Shown here one piece after another: positions 55,191-64,000 of a stretch of 64,000 nt of DNA; position 1 is the first letter of the stretch; every line of letters starts with the position of its first letter. The DNA is taken from NCBI GenBank assembly GCA_000314955.1, contig BAEM01000042.1, positions 124,001 through 188,000 of the forward strand, in the 5' to 3' direction. Source of the DNA: Paraglaciecola chathamensis S18K6. GTDB taxonomy: Bacteria > Pseudomonadota > Gammaproteobacteria > Enterobacterales > Alteromonadaceae. A program made the position numbers and the translations under genes. The notes under the pieces were generated by a model. It searched no databases, was not told the origin of the DNA, and saw only the letters and a program-made list of their open reading frames with translations.

Positions 55191-56417
55191 CTAACTGATG
55201 TAATCAAAAAGCGAAAGCCCTGTCACTTTCGCGAATGTGGCTTGGGCAGCTTGCAGAGCAGCCTCTTGTTTGCTTAATTCAGACACAGCCTCGGCATAAT
55301 CGACTTCTTCGATATTTGCTCTGGCTGTTTTGTTCGATATTTCGAGATCTAAATTTGAAGCAAACACCGACTGAGCGACATTGAGTTTCCCGCCCAGCAA
55401 TGAAATAGAGTCCGCTATGCTGGTTAAGCTGTTGTCAACGCCAATCAATGCATCACTAATAGCCTGAGCATAATCTTGATCCGATATATTTTCATCGTTA
55501 AGACTGTTATAAAAATCGTTCAGCGTTTCGGCAATATTCTTCTTTTCTGGCTTTTGTAGAGCATAATTAACCGTATCACCTACCACCCCTTCGATGGTGA
55601 ACTCTTGTCCTTTAAATTCAAACGGCTCACCACTTATGAAAGGCTGGGTACCGACCACAGCTCCCGTGCCAACATTGGTAATCGTGACTTGATCAGCCGC
55701 GCTAATACTGATTTGAAACTCGTTGTTTGCGGCGACGACAGGATCATAATTTTGTGAATGAAACTGATCGAATTCATTTTGTGTGCTGATCCGCGTCGAC
55801 GCAGACGCTACACCACTTGAAGAAGTGATTTGGCTATCTAGGCGCGCGTAAACGTCTTCAAATACAGTCTGTCCAGAATTATTCATGGCAAGAGAAAACG
55901 TATTCGAGATTCGAATTTCGTTTAAGCCTTCATCTCCTTCAAACGCATATTTGTTACCCGAAGCCCCGGCAGTATAGCTAAACGCAGGGGTAGCAGATTG
56001 ATACCCAGCAAAAATATACTCGCCATTTGCACTTTGGCTATTCATGGCGTCAAAGATTTGATCTCGAATTTGACCAATTTCAATCGCAATGGCTTTTCGG
56101 TCGTCAACATCAAGAATACCGTTGCCAGCCTGGATCATAAGCTGACGAGCTCGCTGAATATTATCCGTAACATTGCCGAGTATGGTTTCTTCCTGCTCAA
56201 TACTATTGGTCAACAAATTGTTGTTTTTGTTGTATTGATTGATTAAGTCGATTTCTTCCGTTAAGCGAATAACTTGAGCTGATCCGACCGGATCATCCGA
56301 CGGTCGAAGTAATTTTTTACCTGTCGATAGCTGTTGCTGAACATCAGATAAATCGTCTTGATTATCCAGTACAGCACGAATGCTTCTATCGTATAACTGA
56401 CCAGTGGAAATTCGCAT
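55191..56417 (-). CDS. flgL: FlgL, hook-filament junction protein
   Basis: FlgL is the distal hook-filament junction protein. The 408-aa protein has the flagellin-like N-terminus (MRISTGQLYDRSIRAVLDNQ, QQQLSTGKKLLRPSDDPVGS) and a C-terminus with VDYAEAVSELSKQEAALQAA. It follows flgK by 22 bases and ends the flgF-L run. Confidence 0.97.
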   Translation of the reverse strand: MRISTGQLYDRSIRAVLDNQDDLSDVQQQLSTGKKLLRPSDDPVGSAQVIRLTEEIDLINQYNKNNNLLTNSIEQEETILGNVTDNIQRARQLMIQAGNGILDVDDRKAIAIEIGQIRDQIFDAMNSQSANGEYIFAGYQSATPAFSYTAGASGNKYAFEGDEGLNEIRISNTFSLAMNNSGQTVFEDVYARLDSQITSSSGVASASTRISTQNEFDQFHSQNYDPVVAANNEFQISISAADQVTITNVGTGAVVGTQPFISGEPFEFKGQEFTIEGVVGDTVNYALQKPEKKNIAETLNDFYNSLNDENISDQDYAQAISDALIGVDNSLTSIADSISLLGGKLNVAQSVFASNLDLEISNKTARANIEEVDYAEAVSELSKQEAALQAAQATFAKVTGLSLFDYIS

Positions 56418-56439
56418 TATAAACCTCTCACGTGTTTCA

Positions 56440-58569
56440 TTATCTCACCATACTCAAAATGGTATCGAACATTTCTTGCGCAGTATTTAACAAACGCGCT
56501 GATGCTGCATACGATTGCTGAAATCGCACCAAGTTAGCAGCTTCTTCATCTAAACTTACCCCTGATACCGAATCAAACCAGTCTTGAGATTGAAGCTTTA
56601 ATGCCTCTCCCGCCTTAACAGCAATATCGGCATTCGCAGACTTTTGCCCTATATCGCCAACAATGTTTGCATACGCTTCATGAAAACTCACCGGATCGCC
56701 TGAGCCAGCATTATTCAATTGCATTCCGTTTACATTTTGTAAATTAGCCATAATCAAACCGTTGCGGTTATCATTTAAGCCATTTGCATTGTAGCCAATT
56801 GCAAAGGTATCCCCAGCTTTAGGTTCTCCCTGTAACGTAAAGTCATAACCAGGGTAATTGTCTAGCGCATCAAATGCAGCTGGCCAACCTGGGGTATCTG
56901 CTGCTTGTGCCAGCAAATTGTCTAAAGAGGAAATACCGCTGACCGTTGTAATAATAGTGCCTGCGCTATCAAGTACTTCATATTCAGTGGCTGAATTAAA
57001 ACGCACCGATGCTGGTGCGCCTACACTACCGCCTGGCGCCGCTCCTGGAGCATGAATTCCACCAGCACCATCAAAACCTGAAGAGCGCGCATCAAAAGGC
57101 GAAGTATCTACAAAGGTGTTGGTCACGGTTGTTGATACTAATTCCGCTCCGCCCAGATTGTCATCACCGGCTTCCACCCTAATTGGACTGGCAAGTGCTA
57201 AATCTTCGGGACGGGTTGTAAACACTTCGATTTTGTCAGCCACGTCTTTAGTCGGCTGTAGCAAAAATTGATCGCCGACTGCATACCCCGTTCCTTTAGA
57301 GAACTCTAACTCCATGCCCCCAAGCACCTCACTAAACACACCGCTTTGGGCCGTTAGACCTGGGTAACTTTGAGAAATCGGTACACCATCAACATCCGTT
57401 ACCGGTGAACCATCAATGTTTAGCAAGGCCACCGTTACATCTATAGTGGGCGGAACGCCCGCTGTCACGCCATCAATAGTGACATGATAATCTGCACTGG
57501 TAATATCGCTCGCCCCGCCTTGAGAGATACGACCATTGACGATAGACGTGTTATCGGTATTAGTAGGGTAATTTAAACCTGTGGTAATGGGGCGCGTAAA
57601 AATTTCTCCCCCTAATTGCTGGTCAAAATCCATACCTGCTCGGTTTTGCGTGTTCACCGCTTCAGTTACTGCCAGCGCTATCTGACCGAGCTCTCGACGA
57701 CTTGGCTCTAAAACCTCATCGCGATACCGAAACAAGCCGCCGATAGTGCCCCCCAGCTCAGTCTCACTTAAATTTAATGAAGTGGGTTTGCCATTACTGG
57801 TTAGCTGCAATGATTTGTAGCTAAGATCGGCGCTATTGTTGACTTCAAATACGCTAAAAGTACCATCTTGCATCACCAATGATTCACCTGAGGTGAGGTT
57901 AATCATAATGGAGCCATCGTTATTGGAGCTCTCACGCGTTTCAATCGATACTAAACTACTCAATTCTAAGACTGCGGCATCTCGCTCGTTCATTAGTGCG
58001 CCAGGCACATCATGACGGTTATTCGCCTGGGCGATACGAATAGACTCGTTAAACGATGCAATCGATTCAACTAACGAGTTGACCTTATTTAAGGAATCAG
58101 TGAATTCAAAGTTAATCTCGCGCTCTTTGTTCGTCAAAAACGTTGATAAGGTTCCCATTTGCCCAAGCATGGACTCAGCATCACCTAGCACAAGTTGACG
58201 CGCTGACATATTCGTTGGGTCATCATTTGCGGTTTGTAGGGAAGCGAAGAAGCGACTCATACTCGCTGAAATACTGTTTGCTTCACTCGCAAACACATTA
58301 TCTAAAACAGCGGTTTTAGTCCAATAAGCTTCGTGCTCAGCAAGGTTAGTCGTGTCACGGCGCAATTGGTTTTGCGCAAAGGTATTCATGACCCGCTCTG
58401 TCGTGTATTGCCCAACCCCACCCGTTAACTGAGCAACAAAGCTTGTACGTTCCCGCACATAACCGTCAGTGTTCACATTGGCAATATTGTTACCTGTGGT
58501 ACTAAGTAATTGGTTACTTGCCTCAACACCAGAGCGGGCAATGGATACTAAATCCGCCGTTCTAATCAT
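56440..58569 (-). CDS. flgK: FlgK, hook-associated protein 1 (long form)
   Basis: FlgK is the proximal hook-filament junction protein. The 709-aa product starts ADLVSIARSGVEASNQLLST with the rod-type ANVNTDGY motif and ends with LVRFQQSYAASARLLNTAQE. It is some 150 residues longer than the enteric protein; the extra length is in the central exposed part. It follows flgJ by 27 bases. Confidence 0.97.
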   Translation of the reverse strand: MIRTADLVSIARSGVEASNQLLSTTGNNIANVNTDGYVRERTSFVAQLTGGVGQYTTERVMNTFAQNQLRRDTTNLAEHEAYWTKTAVLDNVFASEANSISASMSRFFASLQTANDDPTNMSARQLVLGDAESMLGQMGTLSTFLTNKEREINFEFTDSLNKVNSLVESIASFNESIRIAQANNRHDVPGALMNERDAAVLELSSLVSIETRESSNNDGSIMINLTSGESLVMQDGTFSVFEVNNSADLSYKSLQLTSNGKPTSLNLSETELGGTIGGLFRYRDEVLEPSRRELGQIALAVTEAVNTQNRAGMDFDQQLGGEIFTRPITTGLNYPTNTDNTSIVNGRISQGGASDITSADYHVTIDGVTAGVPPTIDVTVALLNIDGSPVTDVDGVPISQSYPGLTAQSGVFSEVLGGMELEFSKGTGYAVGDQFLLQPTKDVADKIEVFTTRPEDLALASPIRVEAGDDNLGGAELVSTTVTNTFVDTSPFDARSSGFDGAGGIHAPGAAPGGSVGAPASVRFNSATEYEVLDSAGTIITTVSGISSLDNLLAQAADTPGWPAAFDALDNYPGYDFTLQGEPKAGDTFAIGYNANGLNDNRNGLIMANLQNVNGMQLNNAGSGDPVSFHEAYANIVGDIGQKSANADIAVKAGEALKLQSQDWFDSVSGVSLDEEAANLVRFQQSYAASARLLNTAQEMFDTILSMVR

Positions 58570-58596
58570 TTTTTATACTCCGCAAACTGATGCTGT

Positions 58597-59553
58597 TCAT
58601 GGTTGATACTGCCGCAACGAACCGCTGTTCAATACAGACAGTATTTTGTCAGCATAAGCAGGATCGGTGGCATAACCCGCTTGTTGTAATTCGTTAAAAT
58701 AATTTTTAGGGTCGCCGGTATGCTCCAGTGCTTGCTGGTAGCGCGGGTTGTCTTTTACGAACGATGCATAATCTTGCATCGCATCGTTAAAAGAGTTGTA
58801 TGCTCTAAATTTGGCTTTTTTCGGGGCGGCCAATCCTTGCTCAAACTCGATTGTACTCACATTTGCGGTGTCGCCCTGCCAACCATTACCGGCTTTTATT
58901 CCAAATAAGTTGTGAGTATTTCCCTTATCAGTGTGCATCATGTATTGCCCCCAGCCAGTCTCTACTGCGGCTTGCGCTAACAACGCTTTAGGATCGATAC
59001 CGAGTTCTTTAGCCACTTGCTGCGCTACAGGATAAAGCGTATCTAAAAATTCATTTTGATCACGAAAGGCTGCGTCTTTGTAGCCCGCATTTGACGATAC
59101 ACTTTCTGGTAACACAAGCTGTTGCGCCTGTTCAATACTTTGTGCGCTATGACGATTAATATCTGACAGATTTGCATCGTTACGAATAACACTAGAAGGC
59201 GTAAATCCATTGCCACCTTTACTCAATTGTTTAACTATGATGTCAGCTAAACCGATACTGCCGTTATTCGACATGTCGGTGGCTAATTGTTGATCATGCA
59301 TGTCGCGGTAAAACTTTACCTGCTCTGAATTAAATGGGCTGTCTTTGTCGGCCATAACATCTTGTGCTTTACGCATAGACTTGAGCATCATTTGTACAAA
59401 AATCGCTTCGAATTGCTTCGCCGCTTCTTGTAATGCAGCGTCATCGCCGCTTTGTGCCGCACGGCGCAGTTTGTCTAGGCCCTGAATGTCATTCGCATTG
59501 CGCGACATATCAAACTGACCTTGAAACTTAATGCTGTTGTCTATGCTATCCAT
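58597..59553 (-). CDS. flgJ: FlgJ, rod cap and peptidoglycan hydrolase
   Basis: FlgJ digs through peptidoglycan for the growing rod. The 318-aa protein has an N-terminal rod-cap domain (EAAKQFEAIFVQMMLKSMRK) and a C-terminal GH73 glucosaminidase domain (about residues 160-310) with the catalytic Glu in AQAAVETGWGQ and NLFGIKAGNGWQG. The two-domain form is usual in gammaproteobacteria. Confidence 0.97.
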   Translation of the reverse strand: MDSIDNSIKFQGQFDMSRNANDIQGLDKLRRAAQSGDDAALQEAAKQFEAIFVQMMLKSMRKAQDVMADKDSPFNSEQVKFYRDMHDQQLATDMSNNGSIGLADIIVKQLSKGGNGFTPSSVIRNDANLSDINRHSAQSIEQAQQLVLPESVSSNAGYKDAAFRDQNEFLDTLYPVAQQVAKELGIDPKALLAQAAVETGWGQYMMHTDKGNTHNLFGIKAGNGWQGDTANVSTIEFEQGLAAPKKAKFRAYNSFNDAMQDYASFVKDNPRYQQALEHTGDPKNYFNELQQAGYATDPAYADKILSVLNSGSLRQYQP

Positions 59554-59581
59554 CGGCTACGCCTCAACCCAGTCAATCATG

Positions 59582-60694
59582 TTAAATCACCACCAACTCA
59601 CCTTGTAAAGCGCCTGCTTCACTAAGCGCTTCAAGGATCGCCATTAAATCGCCAGGCGCTGCGCCCACTTCATTCACTGCGCGAACTAATTGGTCTAAGG
59701 TCACCCCAGGGTCAAATTTAAACATGCGCGTATCATCTAAATTAACATCGATGATCGACTGATCCGTTACTACCGTCTCACCTTCTGCCAAAGGGTTAGG
59801 TTGAGAGACTTGTTGGTTTTCACTGATTGTCACGGTCAAGCCACCATGGGTAATGGCCGCAGGCAATAAACGCACATCTTGACCAATCACAATCGTGCCG
59901 GTTCGGCTATTAATAACGATGCGTGCGGGCGCTTTGGCCGGCATAAACTCAAAATTCTCAAGGGTGGCTAGAAACCCTACACGCTGGCCCACATCCCTAG
60001 GTGCAGAAACCCGAACCGACGCCGCATCAACTGGAGTGGCAATAATATATCCTTTATCTGGATCTGCCCCTAAACGCTGGTTAATCGTGTCAGCTAGGAT
60101 TTTTGCCGTTGAAAAATCAGGGTAATTTAGATTCAACGTCAAAAAGTCGTTTTGCATAAAACCACTGGGAACGGCCCGTTCGATTAACGCGCCATTAGCG
60201 ATACGTCCGACCGTTGGTGTGTTAGCAACTATTCTAGAGCCATCGGCGCCTTGAGCACCAAAACCACTGACAACCAAACTCCCTTGAGCAACGGCATATA
60301 CTTTCCCATCAAGCCCTTTTAAAAAGGTTTGCAATAGCGTTCCACCACGTAAACTTGCCGCCTCACCCACAGAGCTTACAGTCACATCGATTGTTTGCCC
60401 CGGCTTTAAAAAAGGCGGTAGTTCGGCATGAACCGCCACTGCGGCTACGTTTTTTATTTTCGGTTTTAAGCTGCTATCTAAACTGATACCAAAATTGGTT
60501 AACATGGTACGAAAGCTTTGTTCGGTAAAAGGGCTTTGCTCACCTGTACCCGGCAAACCGACCACCAGACCATAGCCTACCAATTGGTTACTTCTCACTC
60601 CTTGCACGCTTGCTAAGTCTTTTATCCGCTGAGCTTGGCCTATAGGGGCAATCACTACAGCTGAGATAATTAGTATGAATAACAGAAATTTCAT
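59582..60694 (-). CDS. flgI: FlgI, P-ring protein
   Basis: FlgI forms the periplasmic P ring. The 370-aa product has a signal peptide ([20 protein letters not shown], cleaved near AQA), then [20 protein letters not shown]. The frame is open to 60862, but the ATG at 60694 has AGGAG upstream and gives the secretion signal. It follows flgH by 13 bases. Confidence 0.97.
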   Translation of the reverse strand: MKFLLFILIISAVVIAPIGQAQRIKDLASVQGVRSNQLVGYGLVVGLPGTGEQSPFTEQSFRTMLTNFGISLDSSLKPKIKNVAAVAVHAELPPFLKPGQTIDVTVSSVGEAASLRGGTLLQTFLKGLDGKVYAVAQGSLVVSGFGAQGADGSRIVANTPTVGRIANGALIERAVPSGFMQNDFLTLNLNYPDFSTAKILADTINQRLGADPDKGYIIATPVDAASVRVSAPRDVGQRVGFLATLENFEFMPAKAPARIVINSRTGTIVIGQDVRLLPAAITHGGLTVTISENQQVSQPNPLAEGETVVTDQSIIDVNLDDTRMFKFDPGVTLDQLVRAVNEVGAAPGDLMAILEALSEAGALQGELVVI

Positions 60695-60707
60695 TTGTGA
60701 CTCCTGC

Positions 60708-61400
60708 CTAAAAAGGCCAGTACTCGGAAGAAAAGAATTGTGTGAGCCAGCCTTCTTTCTGTGCAGATGCAAAGGTGCCTGTACCACTATACTGAATGCG
60801 AGCATTGGCAATTTTAGTTGATATAACTTCATTGGTTGGGCTGATATCCGCAGGACGCACAACTCCCGTTAAACGAATATATTCATTGCCATTATTTAAC
60901 GTGAGCCATTTTTCTCCGCGCACTAATAAATTCTGATTAGGGAATACTTTCATCACGGTGACAGAGATATCACCACTTAAATTATTGCTTTGATTGGCTG
61001 ACGCATCGCCGGTGAATTCATTTGAACTGTCGACACCGAGCTGCACAGATTGTGAGCCAATATTGAGCGCATTGCCGCCTAACCCAATAATTGGATTCAC
61101 ATCGAGTGCCGATTCTTTAGAGGTGGTAGTACCTGCCGATTTCGTGGCACTGGTATTTTCTTGTAAGCTCACCGTAATGATGTCGCCTACTCGACGCGCT
61201 TTGACGTCGGAATACAAGCTATTTGCCATATCGGCCTGAAAGATTGAGCCATCCTCGGCAATTTTCTGCCGCGGTAACTCTGCCGTAATAGGTGCATAGT
61301 AAGGGTCGTTCGGCATGATATCCGGCTCAGGCGTGCTTTGACAGGCGCTGAGTAATCCACTTAATCCAATGACATATAAGGCTTTCATAATATTAACCAT
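60708..61400 (-). CDS. flgH: FlgH, L-ring lipoprotein
   Basis: FlgH forms the outer-membrane L ring. The 230-aa protein has a lipoprotein signal with lipobox LSAC ([17 protein letters not shown]) and the family region [20 protein letters not shown]. The ATG at 61400 overlaps the flgG stop as TAATG; a second ATG at 61388 also gives a good signal peptide. Confidence 0.97.
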   Translation of the reverse strand: MVNIMKALYVIGLSGLLSACQSTPEPDIMPNDPYYAPITAELPRQKIAEDGSIFQADMANSLYSDVKARRVGDIITVSLQENTSATKSAGTTTSKESALDVNPIIGLGGNALNIGSQSVQLGVDSSNEFTGDASANQSNNLSGDISVTVMKVFPNQNLLVRGEKWLTLNNGNEYIRLTGVVRPADISPTNEVISTKIANARIQYSGTGTFASAQKEGWLTQFFSSEYWPF

Positions 61401-62188
61401 TAAAGTTGTTGAATAACCTGACCCAACATTGAATCCACAGCTGAAATCACTTTGGAATTCATTTCGTAAAGTCGCTGACTTTCAATCAGATTGACCAGTT
61501 CTTCAGTAACATTAACGTTGGATGTTTCCAGCGCTCCCTGAACAACAGTGCCTAATCCTTCAAGGCCTGGAACCCCTTGGATAGGCGCGCCACTAGTAGC
61601 AGTTTCCACATACAGGTTTTGACCAATAGGTTGTAAACCTGTCATGTTAACGAAATCAGATAAGCTGATTTGGCCTAACACTTGTGGGTCTGCTTGACCA
61701 CGAATGGAGGCCGATACCTCGCCGTCTTGAGAAATCGTAATTTGCTGGGCGTCTTCAGGCACAGTAATGTTGGGCTGAAGTAAAAAGCCCGCACCAGGCG
61801 TAACAATCTGCCCTTCGTCATTAAGGGTAAATTGACCATTACGTGTATACGCAATTGTGCCATCTGGTTGCTGAATTTCGAAAAACCCACGCCCTTGGAT
61901 GGACATGTCCAGCGCATTTTCTGTGGTCAGCATATTGCCTTGGGTATGGGCTTTTTGTGTGGCGACCACTTTACTACCTGCACCTAACATCAAACCCGAC
62001 GGTAACTCAGTATCCGCTGATGAACGACCACCCGGCTGGTTAATATTTTGATAAAGCAAGTCTTCGAAAATCGCTCTATCTTTTTTAAAGCCAACAGTAC
62101 TGGCGTTTGCCAGGTTATTTGAAATAACAGCCACATCAGTCTGTGCTGCATCGAGTCCGGTTTTGCTAATCCATAATGCTGGGTGCAT
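61400..62188 (-). CDS. flgG: FlgG, distal rod protein
   Basis: The 262-aa product has the rod N-terminus (ALWISKTGLDAAQTDVAVIS, NNLANASTVGFKKDR) and the C-terminal SNVNVTEELVNLIESQRLYE. AGGAGGTG precedes the ATG at 62188. It follows flgF by 63 bases. Confidence 0.98.
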   Translation of the reverse strand: MHPALWISKTGLDAAQTDVAVISNNLANASTVGFKKDRAIFEDLLYQNINQPGGRSSADTELPSGLMLGAGSKVVATQKAHTQGNMLTTENALDMSIQGRGFFEIQQPDGTIAYTRNGQFTLNDEGQIVTPGAGFLLQPNITVPEDAQQITISQDGEVSASIRGQADPQVLGQISLSDFVNMTGLQPIGQNLYVETATSGAPIQGVPGLEGLGTVVQGALETSNVNVTEELVNLIESQRLYEMNSKVISAVDSMLGQVIQQL

Positions 62189-62251
62189 AGGACACCTCCT
62201 CTATTAAATTTATTTTAAGCCTGTCGCTAATAATCAGTTGTTCAACTAGAA

Positions 62252-62995
62252 CTAAACAATGCGCAGTAGCTGATTCGCTCTGGAATCTAAATCACTGGCT
62301 TCTTTCATGAATTTCACTTGCATTTCGTAGTGGCGCTGTAAGCTGATCATATCGACCATTTCTTCCACTGGGTTCACGTTGCTGCCTTCTAGCATGCCGT
62401 TGCGAATGCTGACCGTAGGGTCAAATTGCGCTAACTCGCCGTCTTTTTGACGGAACAAACCATCGTTGCCCCGCTCAACGTTGTCTAAATCTGGATTGAC
62501 TAATTTCAATCTACCCACTTCTTCAAGCACGGTTTCAGGCGCACCTTGTGGCCTAACTGAAATGGTTCCATCACCTGCAATGTTGATGTTCGATAGTGGT
62601 ATTGGCAGAAATACTGGGCCAAACTCGCCGACAATAGAATTTCCAGATGAATCTTGTAATTGCCCATCGGCACTTATCTGCAAACTACCATTACGGCTAT
62701 ACGCTTCAGCGCCATTAGCATCTAGTACGGATAACCAACCTTCACCTTGAATAGCGACGTCTAAGTTTCGTTCGGTTTGAATCATAGCCCCGCCTTCAAA
62801 GTTGTTGGCAGGGTTCTCTGTCATGGAAAAAACCCGAGTCGGTAAGCCGTCACCAAACGCTGGCATACTGCGCGCCTGCTCTAGCTGAGCTCGAAAACCC
62901 GTAGTTTGCGTATTGGCAAGATTATTTGCGCGAACAGCGGTCCCAAGGAGATCTTGTTTAGCCCCGCTGGCGGCAATATAAAGCAATTTATCCAT
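62252..62995 (-). CDS. flgF: FlgF, proximal rod protein
   Basis: The 247-aa rod protein starts MDKLLYIAASGAKQDLLGTA with RANNLANTQTTGFRAQL and ends with PVEEMVDMISLQRHYEMQVK. It is the first gene of the flgF-L run, and starts 39 bases after a near-perfect sigma-54 promoter. Confidence 0.98.
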   Translation of the reverse strand: MDKLLYIAASGAKQDLLGTAVRANNLANTQTTGFRAQLEQARSMPAFGDGLPTRVFSMTENPANNFEGGAMIQTERNLDVAIQGEGWLSVLDANGAEAYSRNGSLQISADGQLQDSSGNSIVGEFGPVFLPIPLSNINIAGDGTISVRPQGAPETVLEEVGRLKLVNPDLDNVERGNDGLFRQKDGELAQFDPTVSIRNGMLEGSNVNPVEEMVDMISLQRHYEMQVKFMKEASDLDSRANQLLRIV

Positions 62996-63033
62996 GACAA
63001 CTTCTTGACGAAAAGTGAATTTACTAAGAACTG

Positions 63034-63049
63034 TGCAAATAAAGTGCCA
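63034..63049 (-). promoter_or_regulatory. sigma-54 promoter of flgF operon
   Basis: The minus strand reads TGGCAC-N5-TTGCA, a perfect match at both elements, 39 bases before flgF and behind the flgE terminator. It implies that flgF to flgL form their own FlrC-dependent unit. Confidence 0.88.
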
Positions 63050-63125
63050 TTCATAGCAAACAGCATATTAATTAAGCAGTGGTTGAATGAAGGCCCTAGT
63101 TTAAACCCAGTTAAATTCAACCTAT

Positions 63126-63150
63126 AAAAAAGGCCACATAACGTGGCCTT
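63126..63150 (-). terminator. terminator after flgE
   Basis: A perfect 8-bp stem (AAGGCCAC with GTGGCCTT), 5-base loop and a run of six T on the minus strand, the last two A-T pairs overlapping that run. It lies 24 bases behind the flgE stop and separates the flgE transcript from flgF. Confidence 0.92.
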
Positions 63151-63173
63151 AGGATAATAAATGTTTGAAATTA

Positions 63174-64000
63174 TTAACGAATATTCAAGATAGTCTGGTT
63201 AAGTTGGTTGTTAACTTCAAGGGCACGTGAGTTCGCTTGGAAGTTCCGCTGAGCGATGATCAAATCAATCAATTCAGTGGTCAAATTCACGTTTGCTTGT
63301 TCTAACGCTGAAGAGTTAATATCCCCAAACGTACCAGTGGTTGCCTCACCGGCAAGTGCTTCACCGGATAAGATACTTTCTTGCCACTGGGTATTACTTT
63401 GTTGCGTCAACCCTTGATCATTGGCAAAGCGTACCAAGGCCACTCGGATAATCGGCTCTGATGTACCATTAGAGTAGGTTGCTCTTACTAGACCATCAGC
63501 ACCAATATCAATACCTGTTAACCGGCCTACTGCTAAACCATCTTGCTCCAATGAAGTGACTTCAAAAGCAGAGGCAAATTGGGTCGGCTCATCTGCCGTT
63601 GCCACATTGGGATCAAAGGCAAAGTTGGTTGATATTGTTTGAGATGGATCTGAACCATTGGCTAGAATAGTTCCGCCTAATGCAACGGATGTAATATCGC
63701 CTGTTGGACTTGGGGTACCATCAGCATTTTGAATTTCAGTAAAATCCCCCCCTGCGCTAAAGGTCATACGATATCCAGCAACACCTGTACCAAGAGACGT
63801 TTCCCCCACTACATTTGGCCCTGTGGCTGGTGGGTTACCAATCGTGTCCCCTTCTGTGTTAAGCGGTTGTTCGTCCATGTAAGTTGCAACGACCCACTCA
63901 TTACTGGCAGCAGCCGAATCTTTCATAAAGTAATACGTCATAACGTGGCTATCACCGAGTGAATCAAACACGGTAACAGAGGTTGCAGCATTATAAGTAA
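63174..64000 (-). CDS. flgE: FlgE, hook protein (5' end cut)
   Basis: FlgE builds the hook. The visible 275 codons hold the central and C-terminal part: ATSVTVFDSLGDSHVMTYYF, RLTGIDIGADGLVRATYSNG and the C-terminus NVNLTTELIDLIIAQRNFQA, ending LNQTILNIR. The frame is open through the window edge, so the N-terminal rod/hook motif is missing here. A GTG at 63971 is only an internal valine. Confidence 0.97.
   Translation of the reverse strand, partial: TYNAATSVTVFDSLGDSHVMTYYFMKDSAAASNEWVVATYMDEQPLNTEGDTIGNPPATGPNVVGETSLGTGVAGYRMTFSAGGDFTEIQNADGTPSPTGDITSVALGGTILANGSDPSQTISTNFAFDPNVATADEPTQFASAFEVTSLEQDGLAVGRLTGIDIGADGLVRATYSNGTSEPIIRVALVRFANDQGLTQQSNTQWQESILSGEALAGEATTGTFGDINSSALEQANVNLTTELIDLIIAQRNFQANSRALEVNNQLNQTILNIR

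Noticed and set aside
1-64000. CRISPR arrays, tRNA or rRNA genes, prophage or transposase genes
   Set aside because: No regularly spaced repeats, cloverleaf-like segments, or recognisable integrase/transposase motifs were found. The 18529-18690 element has no gene.

Overview
The window looks like chromosomal DNA of a marine gammaproteobacterium of the Alteromonadaceae type (Alteromonas/Glaciecola/Paraglaciecola-like). This is inferred from the FlrABC-style polar flagellar hierarchy, the gene order, several short flagellins and a large pseudaminic-acid island. Nearly all genes lie on the minus strand, so the biological order runs from high to low coordinates. No rRNA, tRNA, CRISPR array, prophage or transposase gene was seen.

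Layout. (1) 64000-55191: hook, rod, ring and junction genes flgE(partial)-flgF-G-H-I-J-K-L. A terminator follows flgE and a near-perfect sigma-54 promoter precedes flgF. (2) 55130-49182: a divergent sialidase-like propeller gene, three flagellin genes each with its own sigma-28 promoter, and flaG. A 1.3-kb hairpin-rich non-coding interval lies between flagellins 2 and 1. (3) 49153-46916: fliD, fliS and a fliT-like chaperone. (4) 46786-37656: a complete pseudaminic acid pathway (pseB, C, F, I, G, H) with a GT9-like glycosyltransferase, then an ACP / acyl-activating enzyme / reductase trio. (5) 37571-24384: an accessory glycan operon that begins with a strong sigma-28 promoter. It holds GT2 enzymes, UDP-galactopyranose mutase, a capsule-type transferase, methyltransferases, WecF- and WecE-like enzymes, a WbqC protein, a NeuD/PglD-like acyltransferase and a GH43-like propeller. 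A 2OG-Fe(II) oxygenase gene here is split by an 11-base poly-G tract. (6) 24372-19878, plus strand: a 1175-aa Maf-type transferase and a two-domain methyltransferase. (7) 19500-18697: a divergent flagellin-like gene with a probable 162-bp MITE just behind it. (8) 18282-14160: regulators flrA, flrB, flrC. (9) 13810-1: fliEFGHIJ and fliKLMNOPQR-flhB (the last cut by the window edge).

How it works together. FlrA (sigma-54) should drive flrBC, and FlrC the rod, hook, basal-body and export genes. A recognisable sigma-54 site was found in front of flrB, fliE and flgF, and a weaker one before fliK. FliA (sigma-28) sites precede the three flagellins and also the accessory glycan operon, which ties glycan synthesis to filament production. 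CMP-Pse is made by PseBCFIGH and is probably placed on flagellin by Maf. The extra transferases, Galf and aminodeoxyhexose genes, acylation trio and methyltransferases suggest an elaborated, multi-sugar flagellin glycan. The poly-G tract suggests one decoration step can switch on and off by slippage, and in this sequence it is OFF.
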